In this document: one piece after another, positions 17,579 through 25,430 of the stretch
Position numbering within the stretch: position 1 is the stretch's first letter
Layout: each line of letters begins with the position of its first letter
Assembly (NCBI GenBank): GCA_947258385.1
Contig: CAMYII010000050.1
Coordinates: 50,466 to 110,054, forward strand
Length of the DNA: 59,589 nucleotides
From: Acidiferrobacterales bacterium
GTDB taxonomy: Bacteria; Pseudomonadota; Gammaproteobacteria; Acidiferrobacterales; SZUA-150
Reading direction: 5' to 3'
The notes under the pieces: generated by a model
What the model was told of the DNA's origin: nothing
What the model saw: only the letters and a program-made list of their open reading frames with translations
Database searches by the model: none
Translations under genes and position numbers: made by a program

Positions 17579-17919
17579 TTAATTGCCCTCGAAAAACATG
17601 CCCGCGCTAACACTGAAGCGCTCGGCCAGCCTTTGGATATGCCGCTTGGTCAGATTGCGCGAACCAGACAGAATGCGGGACACCAGCGATTTATCTCCGA
17701 TCTCGGGAACGTCGGCCACGCCCAGGCCGTGTTGTGCCATCAAAAGACGCAGCAGGGCGACATCCGCCGGGCCTTCCCGCGACTCGGGCTCGAAGGCCGC
17801 CAGGTCATCGAGCTTATGTTCATACTCGGTGATGGCGCGGCATCCTTGAGATGCAGATAAGGCGCCGCCACCTCGGCGAAGTGTTGGTAGGCGTCTTTCA
17901 ATGCTGTTGTGTTGTTCAT
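17579..17919 (-). pseudogene. higA: HigA-type antitoxin with a ~100-bp out-of-frame deletion
   Basis: From the ATG at 17919 the frame reads MNNTTALKDAYQHFAEVAAP YLHLKDAA and then shifts. In the next frame it continues ITEYEHKLDDLAAFEPESRE and an intact XRE/HigA helix-turn-helix, VADVPEIGDKSLVSRILSGS RNLTKRHIQRLAERF, to the stop at 17579. Aligned with the related copy at 41413-41658, about 100 bp are missing after KDAA. This explains the frameshift. The DNA-binding domain is intact but out of frame. It follows the HigB-like gene by 10 bp in the usual toxin-antitoxin order. Confidence 0.8.
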
Positions 17920-17929
17920 CACGGCGTTC

Positions 17930-18178
17930 TTACAATGGGCCCCGTCGGTAGCGCTCGCACAACCGGCCGTACTCGGCGTGGGTCACGATATACTTGACGA
18001 ATAGGCGGTTCTGCCGAAACTTGATACAGGCGATTATCCTGAGCTGATTGCCGCCCACATCCAGCACCCACCACTTATCCCGGTATTTGAAATTGTCCAG
18101 CGACGGGAACATCCGCCGCATCTCCTCCGGACCGGTAAAGCGCACGCTTTTTCGGCTCAATACCCGGTAGACATCCAA
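17930..18178 (-). CDS. higB: HigB-like mRNA interferase toxin, probably shortened
   Basis: The 82-residue product contains FPSLDNFKYRDKWWVLDVGG followed by NQLRIIACIKFRQNRLFVKY and IVTHAEYGRLC, the core of the HigB (RelE-superfamily) toxin family that cuts ribosome-bound mRNA. Family members are usually ~95-105 residues, with WYxxxxxxxW helices between the first strand and the core. Here MDVYRVLSRKSVRF joins the core directly, so an in-frame loss of part of the N-terminal helices is likely. The paired antitoxin is broken, which fits a crippled or inactive toxin. A remnant of another copy lies at about 42525. Confidence 0.7.
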   Translation of the reverse strand: MDVYRVLSRKSVRFTGPEEMRRMFPSLDNFKYRDKWWVLDVGGNQLRIIACIKFRQNRLFVKYIVTHAEYGRLCERYRRGPL

Positions 18179-18203
18179 AAGTGCGTCACGCTGGTTTGGG
18201 AAA

Positions 18204-18345
18204 CGCAGTCTACAGTCACCCCGGCACGCCTCAACTGCCGATACAGTGCACTTCTCACTCGATACGCCTCATCGGGAACCCACCTGTCATTCCCGCGAAT
18301 TAAGCATGTCCCCGCGGAAGCGGGGACGGGAGTCCAAAAAATCAT
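18204..18345 (+). repeat. Leader repeat D copy 1 plus extragenic GTCATTCCCGC repeat
   Basis: The ~69-bp repeat D (ending CACTTCTCACTCGATACGCC TCAT) lies here upstream of the HigB-like gene. It recurs at 21324-21392 upstream of the TacA-type gene and at 42606-42674 upstream of a HigB remnant. It is followed at 18281-18345 by CTGTCATTCCCGCG...GGACGGGAGTCCA, a module of the common extragenic family. Confidence 0.75.
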
Positions 18346-18455
18346 ACCCGTCGTCTTCTCGTGTTGGGTGTATCTTGGCATTTTCCTTCTCCGCTTCAGT
18401 TAGACTGTGTTGTCTACCAAAACGGGGGAGGTTTCGGGGCGGGTGCGGCGGGCGG

Positions 18456-18767
18456 TCAGGGTTTGCGTGCGGCGAGGTCCTGTTGGATCATTTTTTTGAG
18501 CCGGTCCCTGCAATCGGTCACTTTGCATTGGCCCGCGTGCCGGCACTTGAGCTGGATGGTCCTGATGACATCATCCTCCACGTCCAGCAGGCAGACCAGC
18601 GCGATCTCTTCTTTTTCCTGCTTCGTTTCCGCCTGTTGCAACAGGCTGACCGTATCAACACCGTCGACAAAGCGCCTTTTTGCGAAATAGGCGATATGTT
18701 CAAAATCATAATTGCCCAAACACCCGGGGATGCGGCAAGCCTCGGCGTTGTTTCCCTCTGTCATCAT
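18456..18767 (-). CDS. Hypothetical Cys-containing protein
   Basis: A ~103-residue soluble protein from the ATG pair at 18767/18764, with AGGA upstream. It begins MTEGNNAEACRIPGCLGNYD and ends with CRHAGQCKVTDCRDRLKKMI. The two Cys clusters (CxxxxC near residue 10, CxxxxxCxxxxC near residue 80) could bind a metal. The middle, VSLLQQAETKQEKEEIALVC, is helical. I do not recognise a family. It stands alone between repeats, and codon pattern supports coding on this strand. Confidence 0.55.
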   Translation of the reverse strand: MMTEGNNAEACRIPGCLGNYDFEHIAYFAKRRFVDGVDTVSLLQQAETKQEKEEIALVCLLDVEDDVIRTIQLKCRHAGQCKVTDCRDRLKKMIQQDLAARKP

Positions 18768-18927
18768 GCGGCGGTCCTGTATGCGTTGCTCGAGACTGTG
18801 ACCAATAGCGCATTTTTTCTGAGCTGTAATTGACATGCGTCAAGCCCGGCAACACCGCCCGACAAGGGGGTAGCGCCCGGCCACTGGGTGCTGTCCCGAA
18901 TGGCACTTAGTTAAGCTTTCTGTAGAT

Positions 18928-18972
18928 AAAAGGGTCGGTGACAAATGATTATCATTTGTCACCGACCCTTTT
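18928..18972. terminator. Perfect 22-bp-arm palindrome, probable bidirectional terminator
   Basis: The two 22-bp arms are exact complements with a single-base loop. Each side starts AAAAGGGTCGGTGAC and meets in AAATGAT/ATCATTT, and the hairpin ends in TTTT on either strand. It sits 7 bp downstream of the lipoprotein stop. The centre AAATGATTATCATTT also resembles a Fur half-site pair, but the position after a gene favours termination. Confidence 0.75.
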
Positions 18973-18978
18973 CCCTTT

Positions 18979-20229
18979 TTATTTATTTAACAATAGTGGA
19001 CCGATCTCCTGCTTGGCGATACTTGGCTCAATTACTTTGAGCGCGTCTTCTTTAGTAAAAATGCCCCGATAACCATCTAACCTTAGATAATACAGGCCTG
19101 GTTTAATATTGAGTTTTACCGGCATAACATTGCTCATTTTGTTCCTTGCAAGCGATGCGGTTGGATCCTTGCCAGTATAGGCTAGCGACACCGTGTAGGT
19201 CCCAGGTCTGAGGTCCTTGTATAAAAACGTGCCGTGGACAAACTGCCCGATCTCTTTATTGTTTAGTAAAATATCCGGTTCAATAAACTTAACATCCTTT
19301 TTAGCCGCTCGGTAGAAAAATACCCGCCCTTTACCGGCCGGCGGCCTTGAAAGGGTTCTGCGTGCCGACACGTACGTCGGGCCGGTTGAAACGGAATAAT
19401 AATTGCCGTGTTTATCAATAACCATGGCCCGATTGTCAGCGGACTTCAGTATCTTACCTTTATTTTTATGGTGATAGCGATCCCTGTAGTCCGTGAACAC
19501 ATAGGGTTCCTTTTCAGGTAACGGCAGGCTGCTGGGACGCCTTAATACGGCGGACTTTAGCATATGCATCGATTCCCTAATTCCCTGCCTATGATATTGT
19601 CGATACCTGCTGCCACGATTTTTGGACCAAATCTTAACGGCTTTTTCCCAGGTATGATGCGAATTACTTTGAGACACCGGATGCGACTGATACAATGTCG
19701 TCAAATAATGTACAGGTCTCTCTTCGGTTTTTTGCCACAGCTCAAGCCTATTGCTTACCAACAGCATCTTGTAAGAAATATCAAATAGATACTCAACGTC
19801 TATCATGACTACGGGGCGACCATTGGCGGATTTTGCCAAGACGAAACGCTCTTCACGACTTTGTGGTACTTTGGTGACAAGTTCAATGTGATTGGCATTG
19901 CGGAATATTCCACTGTTTTTGAGTGCCGCAATATAGTCTCTTCGAAAATTCATATCGGACGTGATGTCTTGTATGGGTTTTACGGTTTGCAGCATTTTTC
20001 TGTATCTTTTCGCTGTCTCGTAGTTATCCATGATACCGCCGATTGGTCCAAACTGACTACCGGCGTCGGCATGAATAACCGTGCTAAACACCTTGTCCTG
20101 CGGTATAAATACATAGACCTTTGCACTTCTTATCGCAGTAACGTGCTGTTCATCCAGGGACTGCTCTACCGGCGTCATGGCGCAGCCGAATAGGCTTAAT
20201 GAGAAAATGAAAATACTAAGTTTTTTCAT
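18979..20229 (-). CDS. Lipoprotein of unknown function with DUF2846-like C-terminus
   Basis: The 416-residue protein starts MKKLSIFIFSLSLFGCAMTP, a lipoprotein signal with the lipobox LFGC. The ATG at 20229 is best spaced from AAGGA. Residues ~150-300 include a basic region (WEKAVKIWSKNRGSRYRQYH). The C-terminal part reads GRVFFYRAAKKDVKFIEPDI LLNNKEIGQFVHGTFLYKDL RPGTYTVSLAY, resembling DUF2846 domains of envelope lipoproteins. It is probably anchored in the inner or outer membrane facing the periplasm. It has lower GC than its neighbours, suggesting acquisition. No partner genes are evident. Confidence 0.75.
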   Translation of the reverse strand: MKKLSIFIFSLSLFGCAMTPVEQSLDEQHVTAIRSAKVYVFIPQDKVFSTVIHADAGSQFGPIGGIMDNYETAKRYRKMLQTVKPIQDITSDMNFRRDYIAALKNSGIFRNANHIELVTKVPQSREERFVLAKSANGRPVVMIDVEYLFDISYKMLLVSNRLELWQKTEERPVHYLTTLYQSHPVSQSNSHHTWEKAVKIWSKNRGSRYRQYHRQGIRESMHMLKSAVLRRPSSLPLPEKEPYVFTDYRDRYHHKNKGKILKSADNRAMVIDKHGNYYSVSTGPTYVSARRTLSRPPAGKGRVFFYRAAKKDVKFIEPDILLNNKEIGQFVHGTFLYKDLRPGTYTVSLAYTGKDPTASLARNKMSNVMPVKLNIKPGLYYLRLDGYRGIFTKEDALKVIEPSIAKQEIGPLLLNK

Positions 20230-20681
20230 CATGTCTTCCTTCATTCGACGAGGGCAGTATCATTGAGTATTAAATAGCCCATTAGCATGCGGTCGGGGAT
20301 TAATAGCCGGCGCTGAAGAAGAAGGCGTGGCGCATCATACTTACTTATGATTAACTATCAGCTAGTTCGCTGTTGAGCCGGATCCAGGCTCAAAGGCATT
20401 CATCGCCAAACAGCGATATTGGCTACTGCCTGCTCAATGCACTGACAGCTAAGTTCCCCTAACAGTTTGAATAAAGCCCATGAAACCCCTATGCGCAAGT
20501 GTGAGTCCCGGGCATGATGTTGGCTTTAAACCCGCAGTTTTTGGGTTGCAAGCACTTGGTATGGGTTAAGCACACAGCGGAGGATATGAATTGGAAATTC
20601 GAGCCCCTTGCGGGCCGTTACCCGCCAGGCACGTCTGAGCCGTAATTGATATGCGTCAAGCCCGGCAACACCCATTTGCCG

Positions 20682-20755
20682 TCATTCCCGTGAATTAAGC
20701 ATGTCCCCTCGGAACCTGTCCCCGCAGAAGCGGGGAGCGGGGACGGAAATCCAGA
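20682..20755 (+). repeat. Extragenic GTCATTCCCG/GGGACGG repeat in a gene-free spacer
   Basis: CCGTCATTCCCGTGAATTAAG ... GCGGGGAGCGGGGACGG matches the family at 8905 and 31080. The spacer 20230-21002 contains this module and hairpin repeat A, and no gene. Confidence 0.8.
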
Positions 20756-20838
20756 ACCTAAGCAGTTCCGAATGGCACTTATGTAAGCGGTTTCTTAATC
20801 GATGTCGGGCGGGTTAGGCACGTAGTTTCTTAATCATA

Positions 20839-20955
20839 GTAGGATGGGTTAGGCACGCAGTGCGTGCCGTAACCCATCAGCCGTGCCGCCAGGCACTCAT
20901 TTTGGGTTACCGTAAGTGCTTACTCGCGCCCGCTACGCGGGCTTGGCCGGAATGA
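20839..20955 (+). repeat. Hairpin repeat A, copy 2, with GGCCGGAATGAC module
   Basis: GTAGGATGGGTTAGGCACGC ... GTAACCCATCAGCCGTGCCG is followed by TTACTCGCGCCCGCTACGCG and GGCTTGGCCGGAATGACGC. A partial tandem copy of the left half precedes it (20795-20838). The same arrangement recurs at 40861-41040, so both belong to one duplicated block that includes the adjacent TacA-type gene. Confidence 0.9.
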
Positions 20956-21002
20956 CGCATTTTGCAGTCCGTCACGCCGAAGCGCTCTCCCTGTGTTGTT
21001 GC

Positions 21003-21296
21003 TTATTTTGCCGCGTGTTTGCGCGCCGCCCGGCGCAGCGCCTCATTTGGGGCCGGGGGGTTCTCCAGGACATCCAGGAACCGGTCGCGCGCACGGTTGG
21101 ACAGCACGATACGCTCGTGCTCCTCGACCAGGCGCTGGGCCCGTGCGCGCACAGTGTCGATGACAAACGCGCTCAGGTTGCTGCCCGAGAGCTGCGCCGC
21201 GCGCACAAACAAGGCCTTTAACTCCGCGTCCACACGCAGATCGATGCGCTCGGTGCGTCCCTTGTGCTCTGGTTTGTCGGTGTCGGTCGATGCCAT
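21003..21296 (-). CDS. TacA-type (DUF1778) antitoxin, orphan
   Basis: A 97-residue ribbon-helix-helix antitoxin: the DNA-binding strand is in RTERIDLRVDAELKALFVRA, followed by AQLSGSNLSAFVIDTVRARA, and the C-terminal toxin-binding tail is ERIVLSNRARDRFLDVLENP. DUF1778/TacA proteins normally precede a GNAT toxin that acetylates aminoacyl-tRNA. Only a few codons follow here before repeat sequence, so the toxin is lost. A diverged copy with an internal 18-codon deletion is at 41086-41325. The ATG at 21296 follows GGA. Confidence 0.85.
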   Translation of the reverse strand: MASTDTDKPEHKGRTERIDLRVDAELKALFVRAAQLSGSNLSAFVIDTVRARAQRLVEEHERIVLSNRARDRFLDVLENPPAPNEALRRAARKHAAK

Positions 21297-21323
21297 GACA
21301 AATCCGGCCGGAAAGACCTGCAG

Positions 21324-21392
21324 CGCAGTCTACCGACATCCCCGCACGGATAAACAGCCAATACAATGCACTTCTCACTCGATACACCTCAT
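21324..21392 (+). repeat. Leader repeat D copy 2
   Basis: CGCAGTCTACCGACATCCCC ... CACTTCTCACTCGATACACC TCAT, 28 bp upstream of the TacA-type start, matches 18204-18272 and 42606-42674. Confidence 0.85.
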
Positions 21393-21523
21393 CGAGAACC
21401 CACCCGACATTCATGCGCGACCGCTATGGATGGCGGAAGTGCCGGATATGCAGGAGCAATTTCCAGTGAAAGCGGGAGTCCAGGAATTACTAAGCATTCC
21501 CGCGCAAAGAGGGCGTACGGCCA

Positions 21524-22831
21524 TTAGAAAACACCCATAAGCCCGGCCATGAACAGATTGCGCTCGTAGTCGTAGACGGTGATGTTTGAGACATTGTCGG
21601 TATAGCGGTACTCCGCGTAGATCTGCCAATCCAGGTCTAAGGACCTGGCGAGCCGTATACCGGCCTGGTAGCGATCATCGTCGCGCCGGACCTGCGTGCC
21701 GTCCGTCAAGACGTTCGCATCATTATATTTGCTTTTGCGATATTGGAGCTCGCCCTCAACATTCCACCGGGCGGAGATGCGCCGGTCCGTGACGATGCGT
21801 GCGGTGTGGCGAGTAGGCGAGTAGCTGGAAAACAATGTGCCGTCGCGCAGGTCGTCACGGTCGTTCAGTTCCAGCTCGTAGGCCAGACGCACGCGCCGCA
21901 CGGGCGACCGCCACCGTGCCTCAGTGCGAAATCGGTGACGCGTGCCCTGAAGCGGATCGTACGCGTTGTCAAGGGCATCCAGGTTGTCGAAGAGATATCG
22001 CACTCTGAATTCAAGCGCTTCATTAACCGGGCGTCTGCCGCCTACCACCAGTCCCAGTGTGCGCAGGTAATCATTGCTGCCCAAGGTGCTTTGTTCAAAT
22101 CGCCCGCCCAGTTCGGTCTGCCAGCTTCCGAGCGGTCGCAGCTTAAGTAGCTCGGCGTGCAGCACGTTCATATCGTAGTCATCGAGGTCCTGGTAGCGCA
22201 CGAGGTAAGCGCTAAGTGCCAGTTGCACGCCGTCAAGCGTCGAGCCGGTCAATGGTCCGCTCGCCATGGCGAACAGCTCGACAAAGGTATCCGATTCAGT
22301 GGTCGCGGTCTCGAGGGTAGGCTCGATCAGGTTGTCATCGGACCCGGCGGCGGTGCTCAGACTCACAATCCACTCATCGGCAGGTCTGGGCCGGATGGGG
22401 CGCAATCGGTCGAGCTGCTCGTTCGCCAAGGCCTGTAACCTGGCGTCGTCACTGGCGGCGCGCGCCTGTTGGAAGGAACGCCATGCCTCATCGGGGTCAT
22501 TGAGCTTCACGGCCACAAGCCCCAGATTATAATAGGCCAGCGGCGCCATAGGCGGGTGTTCGGTTACGCGTAGAAATGCTCGTTTCGCGTCGCGATATTC
22601 GCCGAGCTTGTAGTGACTGACCCCCAGGTTATAGTCCACCACCGCCCCACGCATGCCGGCCCGGCGCGCACGCGCGAATTGGTCCCGGGCTTGCTGGTAA
22701 TTCCCGGCACGAAACGCTTGGAGTCCCGCCGCAAAATACGACTTGGCATCAACCGCGGCATAAGCGGTGCTGGCCCCGAGTAGCACCAAGATCGCCACGG
22801 CGCCGATGAGTCGCTTGGACTGTCTAACCAT
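21524..22831 (-). CDS. TPR-containing outer-membrane beta-barrel protein
   Basis: A 435-residue protein beginning MVRQSKRLIGAVAILVLLGA, a signal peptide ending ...AYA-AVDA. Residues ~28-130 hold three TPR-like helix pairs (YFAAGLQAFRAGNYQQARDQ, DYNLGVSHYKLGEYRDAKRA, AYYNLGLVAVKLNDPDEAWR). From ~150 to the end the sequence is a beta-barrel with YRTDN-type strands and terminal Phe (NLFMAGLMGVF). TPR-plus-barrel proteins include surface assembly and polysaccharide export factors; the specific role is unknown. It lies downstream of the ECF sigma operon but behind a strong hairpin, so it may be partly separately expressed. Confidence 0.82.
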   Translation of the reverse strand: MVRQSKRLIGAVAILVLLGASTAYAAVDAKSYFAAGLQAFRAGNYQQARDQFARARRAGMRGAVVDYNLGVSHYKLGEYRDAKRAFLRVTEHPPMAPLAYYNLGLVAVKLNDPDEAWRSFQQARAASDDARLQALANEQLDRLRPIRPRPADEWIVSLSTAAGSDDNLIEPTLETATTESDTFVELFAMASGPLTGSTLDGVQLALSAYLVRYQDLDDYDMNVLHAELLKLRPLGSWQTELGGRFEQSTLGSNDYLRTLGLVVGGRRPVNEALEFRVRYLFDNLDALDNAYDPLQGTRHRFRTEARWRSPVRRVRLAYELELNDRDDLRDGTLFSSYSPTRHTARIVTDRRISARWNVEGELQYRKSKYNDANVLTDGTQVRRDDDRYQAGIRLARSLDLDWQIYAEYRYTDNVSNITVYDYERNLFMAGLMGVF

Positions 22832-22890
22832 AATCGATTTCCACAGTGCTCGGCAGGCTTTGTGCCCGCGGCCAATGCACGACAGCAAAG

Positions 22891-22923
22891 ACAGGGAGCC
22901 CGTCGCGGACGCGGGCTCCCTGT
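22891..22923 (-). terminator. Terminator-like hairpin between His-rich and TPR/barrel genes
   Basis: ACAGGGAGCCCG pairs perfectly with CGGGCTCCCTGT around a 9-nt loop and, on the minus strand, is followed by CTTTGCTG. It could end or attenuate the sigma-factor operon before the barrel gene. Confidence 0.65.
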
Positions 22924-22966
22924 GCAACGCCGGGAATTACCGCCGAATGAAGTACCACCTAGGGTG

Positions 22967-23305
22967 TTACTTCATGTGACCATGGGGACCGCCCATCGAG
23001 TCATGCGCGTGCTCCCGCACCCGCTCCTGCGTCTCGTGACGCTGTTCGTGCATCTCCTGCAATTGCTCGTGCGTGGCCTGCATGTCATCGTATTGGTGCT
23101 GGCGAGATTGCTCATGTTCCCTAGATTGTTCTTGTTCCCTATGGTGCTGGGGCATTTGGATTTGACGCATAATGGTCTCGGGATGTTCGTGTTCCATGAC
23201 CTGCATGGTAATGTCATCGACTGCGTCATCAGCCAGGGCCGTCCCCAGCGGGAGCATTAGGCCCAGGCTCAGCGCGAGTACGGTCTTTGTCTTTGTAGCG
23301 TTCAT
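22967..23305 (-). CDS. Secreted His/Gln/Glu-rich small protein
   Basis: The 112-residue precursor has a signal peptide (MNATKTKTVLALSLGLMLPL GTALA-DD). The mature part is almost wholly His, Gln, Glu, Met and Arg (MRQIQMPQHHREQEQSREHE; EQLQEMHEQRHETQERVREH; MGGPHGHMK). It is probably a helical, metal-binding or acid/metal-stress periplasmic protein, somewhat like Spy/CpxP or zinc resistance-associated proteins in composition, though no LTxxQ motif is seen. The ATG at 23305 is best spaced from AAGGAG. It follows the anti-sigma gene by 32 bp, which suggests it is a regulon member or sensor of that sigma system. Confidence 0.75.
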   Translation of the reverse strand: MNATKTKTVLALSLGLMLPLGTALADDAVDDITMQVMEHEHPETIMRQIQMPQHHREQEQSREHEQSRQHQYDDMQATHEQLQEMHEQRHETQERVREHAHDSMGGPHGHMK

Positions 23306-23337
23306 GGTCATGTCTCCTTCGTGGATCGGTGATCGAT

Positions 23338-24006
23338 TTAAACCATACCCTCGGCCGCCCGGATACGGCTGGACGTCCGCGGGGCGTTAACGGTCAATCT
23401 AAGGCGAAAGGTCTTCTTTTCGCCGCGGTAAGCGATCTTTGCGATCAGCTCACCTGCACTGTTGTCCCGGGCAATCAACGGCACGGTCAACAGGTTCTGC
23501 CCCGTATGCAACGCGGCCTGCCAGACCAGTTCGCGTTGGTCGGGATAGCCGGCCAGTTCGATGTGTGCCGGCAGTTGCAGACTGAGGGTGGCATCCGGCA
23601 GATCCCTTGGTACGTTGAACACGAGTTTGACCGACTGCGTCTCATGTAGCGTTAGCGTGACACCGGGTAGTGCCTCTTGCTTCACACCGCCTGGCAGGAA
23701 CACCGAAACCGCCAGCCATGCCAGTAGCGCCGCCGCCGTCGCGCTGATGAAGCCTACCGCGAAGCCCCGGTGCCCGTGGCCCGATCGCTGTGCCCGTGCC
23801 CGGTGCAGGGCGCGCTGCGCAAAGCCCGGGCTGGGCGGCGGAACCGGGTGTGCACGCAAGTGCCCCCGGAATACGCGCTCCTGTTCGAGCGCCTTCCGGC
23901 ACGCCGCGCAATCAACCAGATGCCGTTGGGCGGCCTCGTGCACCGCCGGTGGCAGGCTGCCGTCCACCAAGTCATCGAGTTGTGCGCGTAGTTCTGTGCA
24001 GTTCAT
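23338..24006 (-). CDS. Anti-sigma factor with zinc-finger (zf-HC2) domain
   Basis: A 222-residue membrane protein. The N-terminus carries the ZAS/zf-HC2 motif with Cys3, His29, Cys33 and Cys36 (MNCTELRAQLDDLVDG, RHLVDCAACRKALEQ). A single membrane helix lies at about residues 80-105 (FISATAAALLAWLAVSVFLP). The periplasmic domain is beta-rich (VTLTLHETQSVKLVFNVPRD, LLTVPLIARDNSAGELIAKI). Its start overlaps the sigma gene stop by four bases, the standard layout for a cognate pair. It should hold the sigma factor at the membrane until a periplasmic signal arrives. Confidence 0.92.
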   Translation of the reverse strand: MNCTELRAQLDDLVDGSLPPAVHEAAQRHLVDCAACRKALEQERVFRGHLRAHPVPPPSPGFAQRALHRARAQRSGHGHRGFAVGFISATAAALLAWLAVSVFLPGGVKQEALPGVTLTLHETQSVKLVFNVPRDLPDATLSLQLPAHIELAGYPDQRELVWQAALHTGQNLLTVPLIARDNSAGELIAKIAYRGEKKTFRLRLTVNAPRTSSRIRAAEGMV

Positions 24007-24587
24007 TGCCGTGACCTCTGCTTATTAACTCGCAATTCATCCACAAAAGGTTCCGTCGCGAGTGCTGCCCGCAGGTGGCGACGCGCGCGGTGCAGCCGCG
24101 ACTTCAGGGTGCCGAGGGGGGTATCGAGCATGTCCTGCAACTCCTCCAGGGTGTATCCCTCCATGTCATGCAGGGCGACTAACGCACGCTGGTCCGGATT
24201 CAGTTCCGCCAGGGCCTGCGCCAGACGGCGGTGCAACAGGGCGTTCTCAGCATCCTGTTCGGGCGAGGTGCGCGGGTCGGCGGTGTCCTGCAGGATTTCC
24301 TCGTCCACCGCCGATCGCAGCGGATCGCGCGTTCCGTGGCGCAGGGTATCAACGAAGCGATAGTAGAGCGCCCGCGCCAGCCACGGTCCCAATCGCTCCA
24401 CGCCGGTAAGCTCGTTTCGTCGGGGATAGAGCTGGATCAACAAATCCTGCACCAGGTCTTCGGCGTCGCTCCGGTTTCCCGTAAAGCGATACGCCAAGCG
24501 GTAGAGACGCTCGAGATGAGGTGCCACCAGGGGCTCGAACCCGTCGTCTCCTCTAGAGGTTCGGAACAGTCGGATGGGAGTTGCCAT
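24003..24587 (-). CDS. ECF RNA polymerase sigma factor
   Basis: The 194-residue protein has sigma region 2 (LYRLAYRFTGNRSDAEDLVQ DLLIQLYP) and region 4 (LNPDQRALVALHDMEGYTLE ELQDMLDTPLGTLKSRLHRA RRHLRAAL), the normal ECF architecture without regions 1 and 3. It is the first gene of the minus-strand operon with the anti-sigma and His-rich genes. An ECF promoter upstream (24588-24660) was not confidently identified. The signal is unknown; operon content points to envelope or metal stress. Confidence 0.93.
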   Translation of the reverse strand: MATPIRLFRTSRGDDGFEPLVAPHLERLYRLAYRFTGNRSDAEDLVQDLLIQLYPRRNELTGVERLGPWLARALYYRFVDTLRHGTRDPLRSAVDEEILQDTADPRTSPEQDAENALLHRRLAQALAELNPDQRALVALHDMEGYTLEELQDMLDTPLGTLKSRLHRARRHLRAALATEPFVDELRVNKQRSRQ

Positions 24588-25274
24588 ATGTTCTTATTCC
24601 AAAAGCGGAAACGGTTCCTATCGCGGCATCGTGCGCCGCCCACGGTGTCGGACCGTAATTGATCCGGCGGTGGGGGTATGACGCGGACCCGCCGACGGCG
24701 CGTGCAACGGCATAATAGAACACGTCTTGTCGTGATCCGAATCAGTCATCGGTATGCTGTCATGCGCCGGCGGGCCCGTGCAACCTGCTTTGGTCGCGCC
24801 AGCGGATCCACTCAGCCGCTCGTCTCGTCGTTCCCACGGCGACCGCCACCTAATGATTAACTCGTATTTCCGTCAAAAAAGGTTCCCGGATGAGGACCTC
24901 AAGGCGCGTTGGGGGCACCCTGGCGCCGTGCCCCGGTGGTGCCGGGCAAAACAAGACGGGTGCGGGGATTTTTCTAGCCGGCAGGGGGTTGAACAACGCC
25001 CTGCCAGGCGTTGCCTTTGACCCCGCCCGTCGGTTTTGCGCACACGTCACTCCCGCTAGCCTGTTCCCGCGGAAGCGGGGACGGAAATCCAACAATCAAC
25101 ACCCAATGCCCCGGCCGCCCTCGGACGGCCGGGCACGGTCCCGAATGGCACTGACTTAAGCGGTCTCTTAATCGACGTAGGCTGGGTCAGGCACGCAGTG
25201 CGTGCCGTAACCCATCAGCGGTGCCGTCAGGCACTCATCTTGCCTTACCGCGAGCGTCATTCGGAGCAGCCAGC
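24588..25274 (+). repeat. Gene-free spacer with extragenic repeats and hairpin repeat A copy 3
   Basis: No gene is seen. At 25045-25092 lies CACGTCACTCCCGCTAGCC ... GCGGGGACGGAAATCCA. At 25107-25257 is the composite unit GCCCCGGCCGCCCTCGGACG, CCGAATGGCACTGACTTAAG and GTAGGCTGGGTCAGGCACGC ... GTAACCCATCAGCGGTGCCG, which leads straight into a 12-codon PPC gene remnant. Confidence 0.8.
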
Positions 25275-25312
25275 CTATTTTACCCATCCCTTCACCGGAC
25301 TCAGGCCGAGCC
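25275..25312 (-). pseudogene. Twelve-codon remnant of the PPC gene 3' end
   Basis: On the minus strand the codons RLGLSPVKGWVK followed by TAG match the last residues of the PPC protein (YWLGLTPVKGRVK). It is the shortest of four displaced copies and, like the others, abuts hairpin repeat A. Confidence 0.8.
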
Positions 25313-25340
25313 GGGAGCGGGTCGCGGGAGGATAACGCAG

Positions 25341-25419
25341 TGAACTGCTAATCTTGCCAAGGTTAGCAGTTCACTGCTAAACTGCTAACCAAGTGCTAAT
25401 TCAGCCAATTTTAGCAGTT
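25341..25419. promoter_or_regulatory. Cluster of five AACTGCTAA half-sites upstream of fic
   Basis: TGAACTGCTAA (25341-25351) and TTAGCAGTTCA (25363-25373) are an exact 11-bp inverted repeat. Further copies are ACTGCTAA (25373-25380), AACTGCTAA (25380-25388), a weaker GTGCTAAT and TTAGCAGTT (25411-25419), the last ending 11 bp before the fic start. They probably form the operator, possibly bound by the Fic protein's own C-terminal winged-helix domain. Confidence 0.75.
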
Positions 25420-25430
25420 CATCGCGCACC

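Noticed and set aside
18943-18957. Fur box in the centre of the large palindrome
   Set aside because: AAATGATTATCATTT resembles a Fur core, but it lies in a hairpin 20 bp downstream of a gene end with no promoter or gene start nearby.
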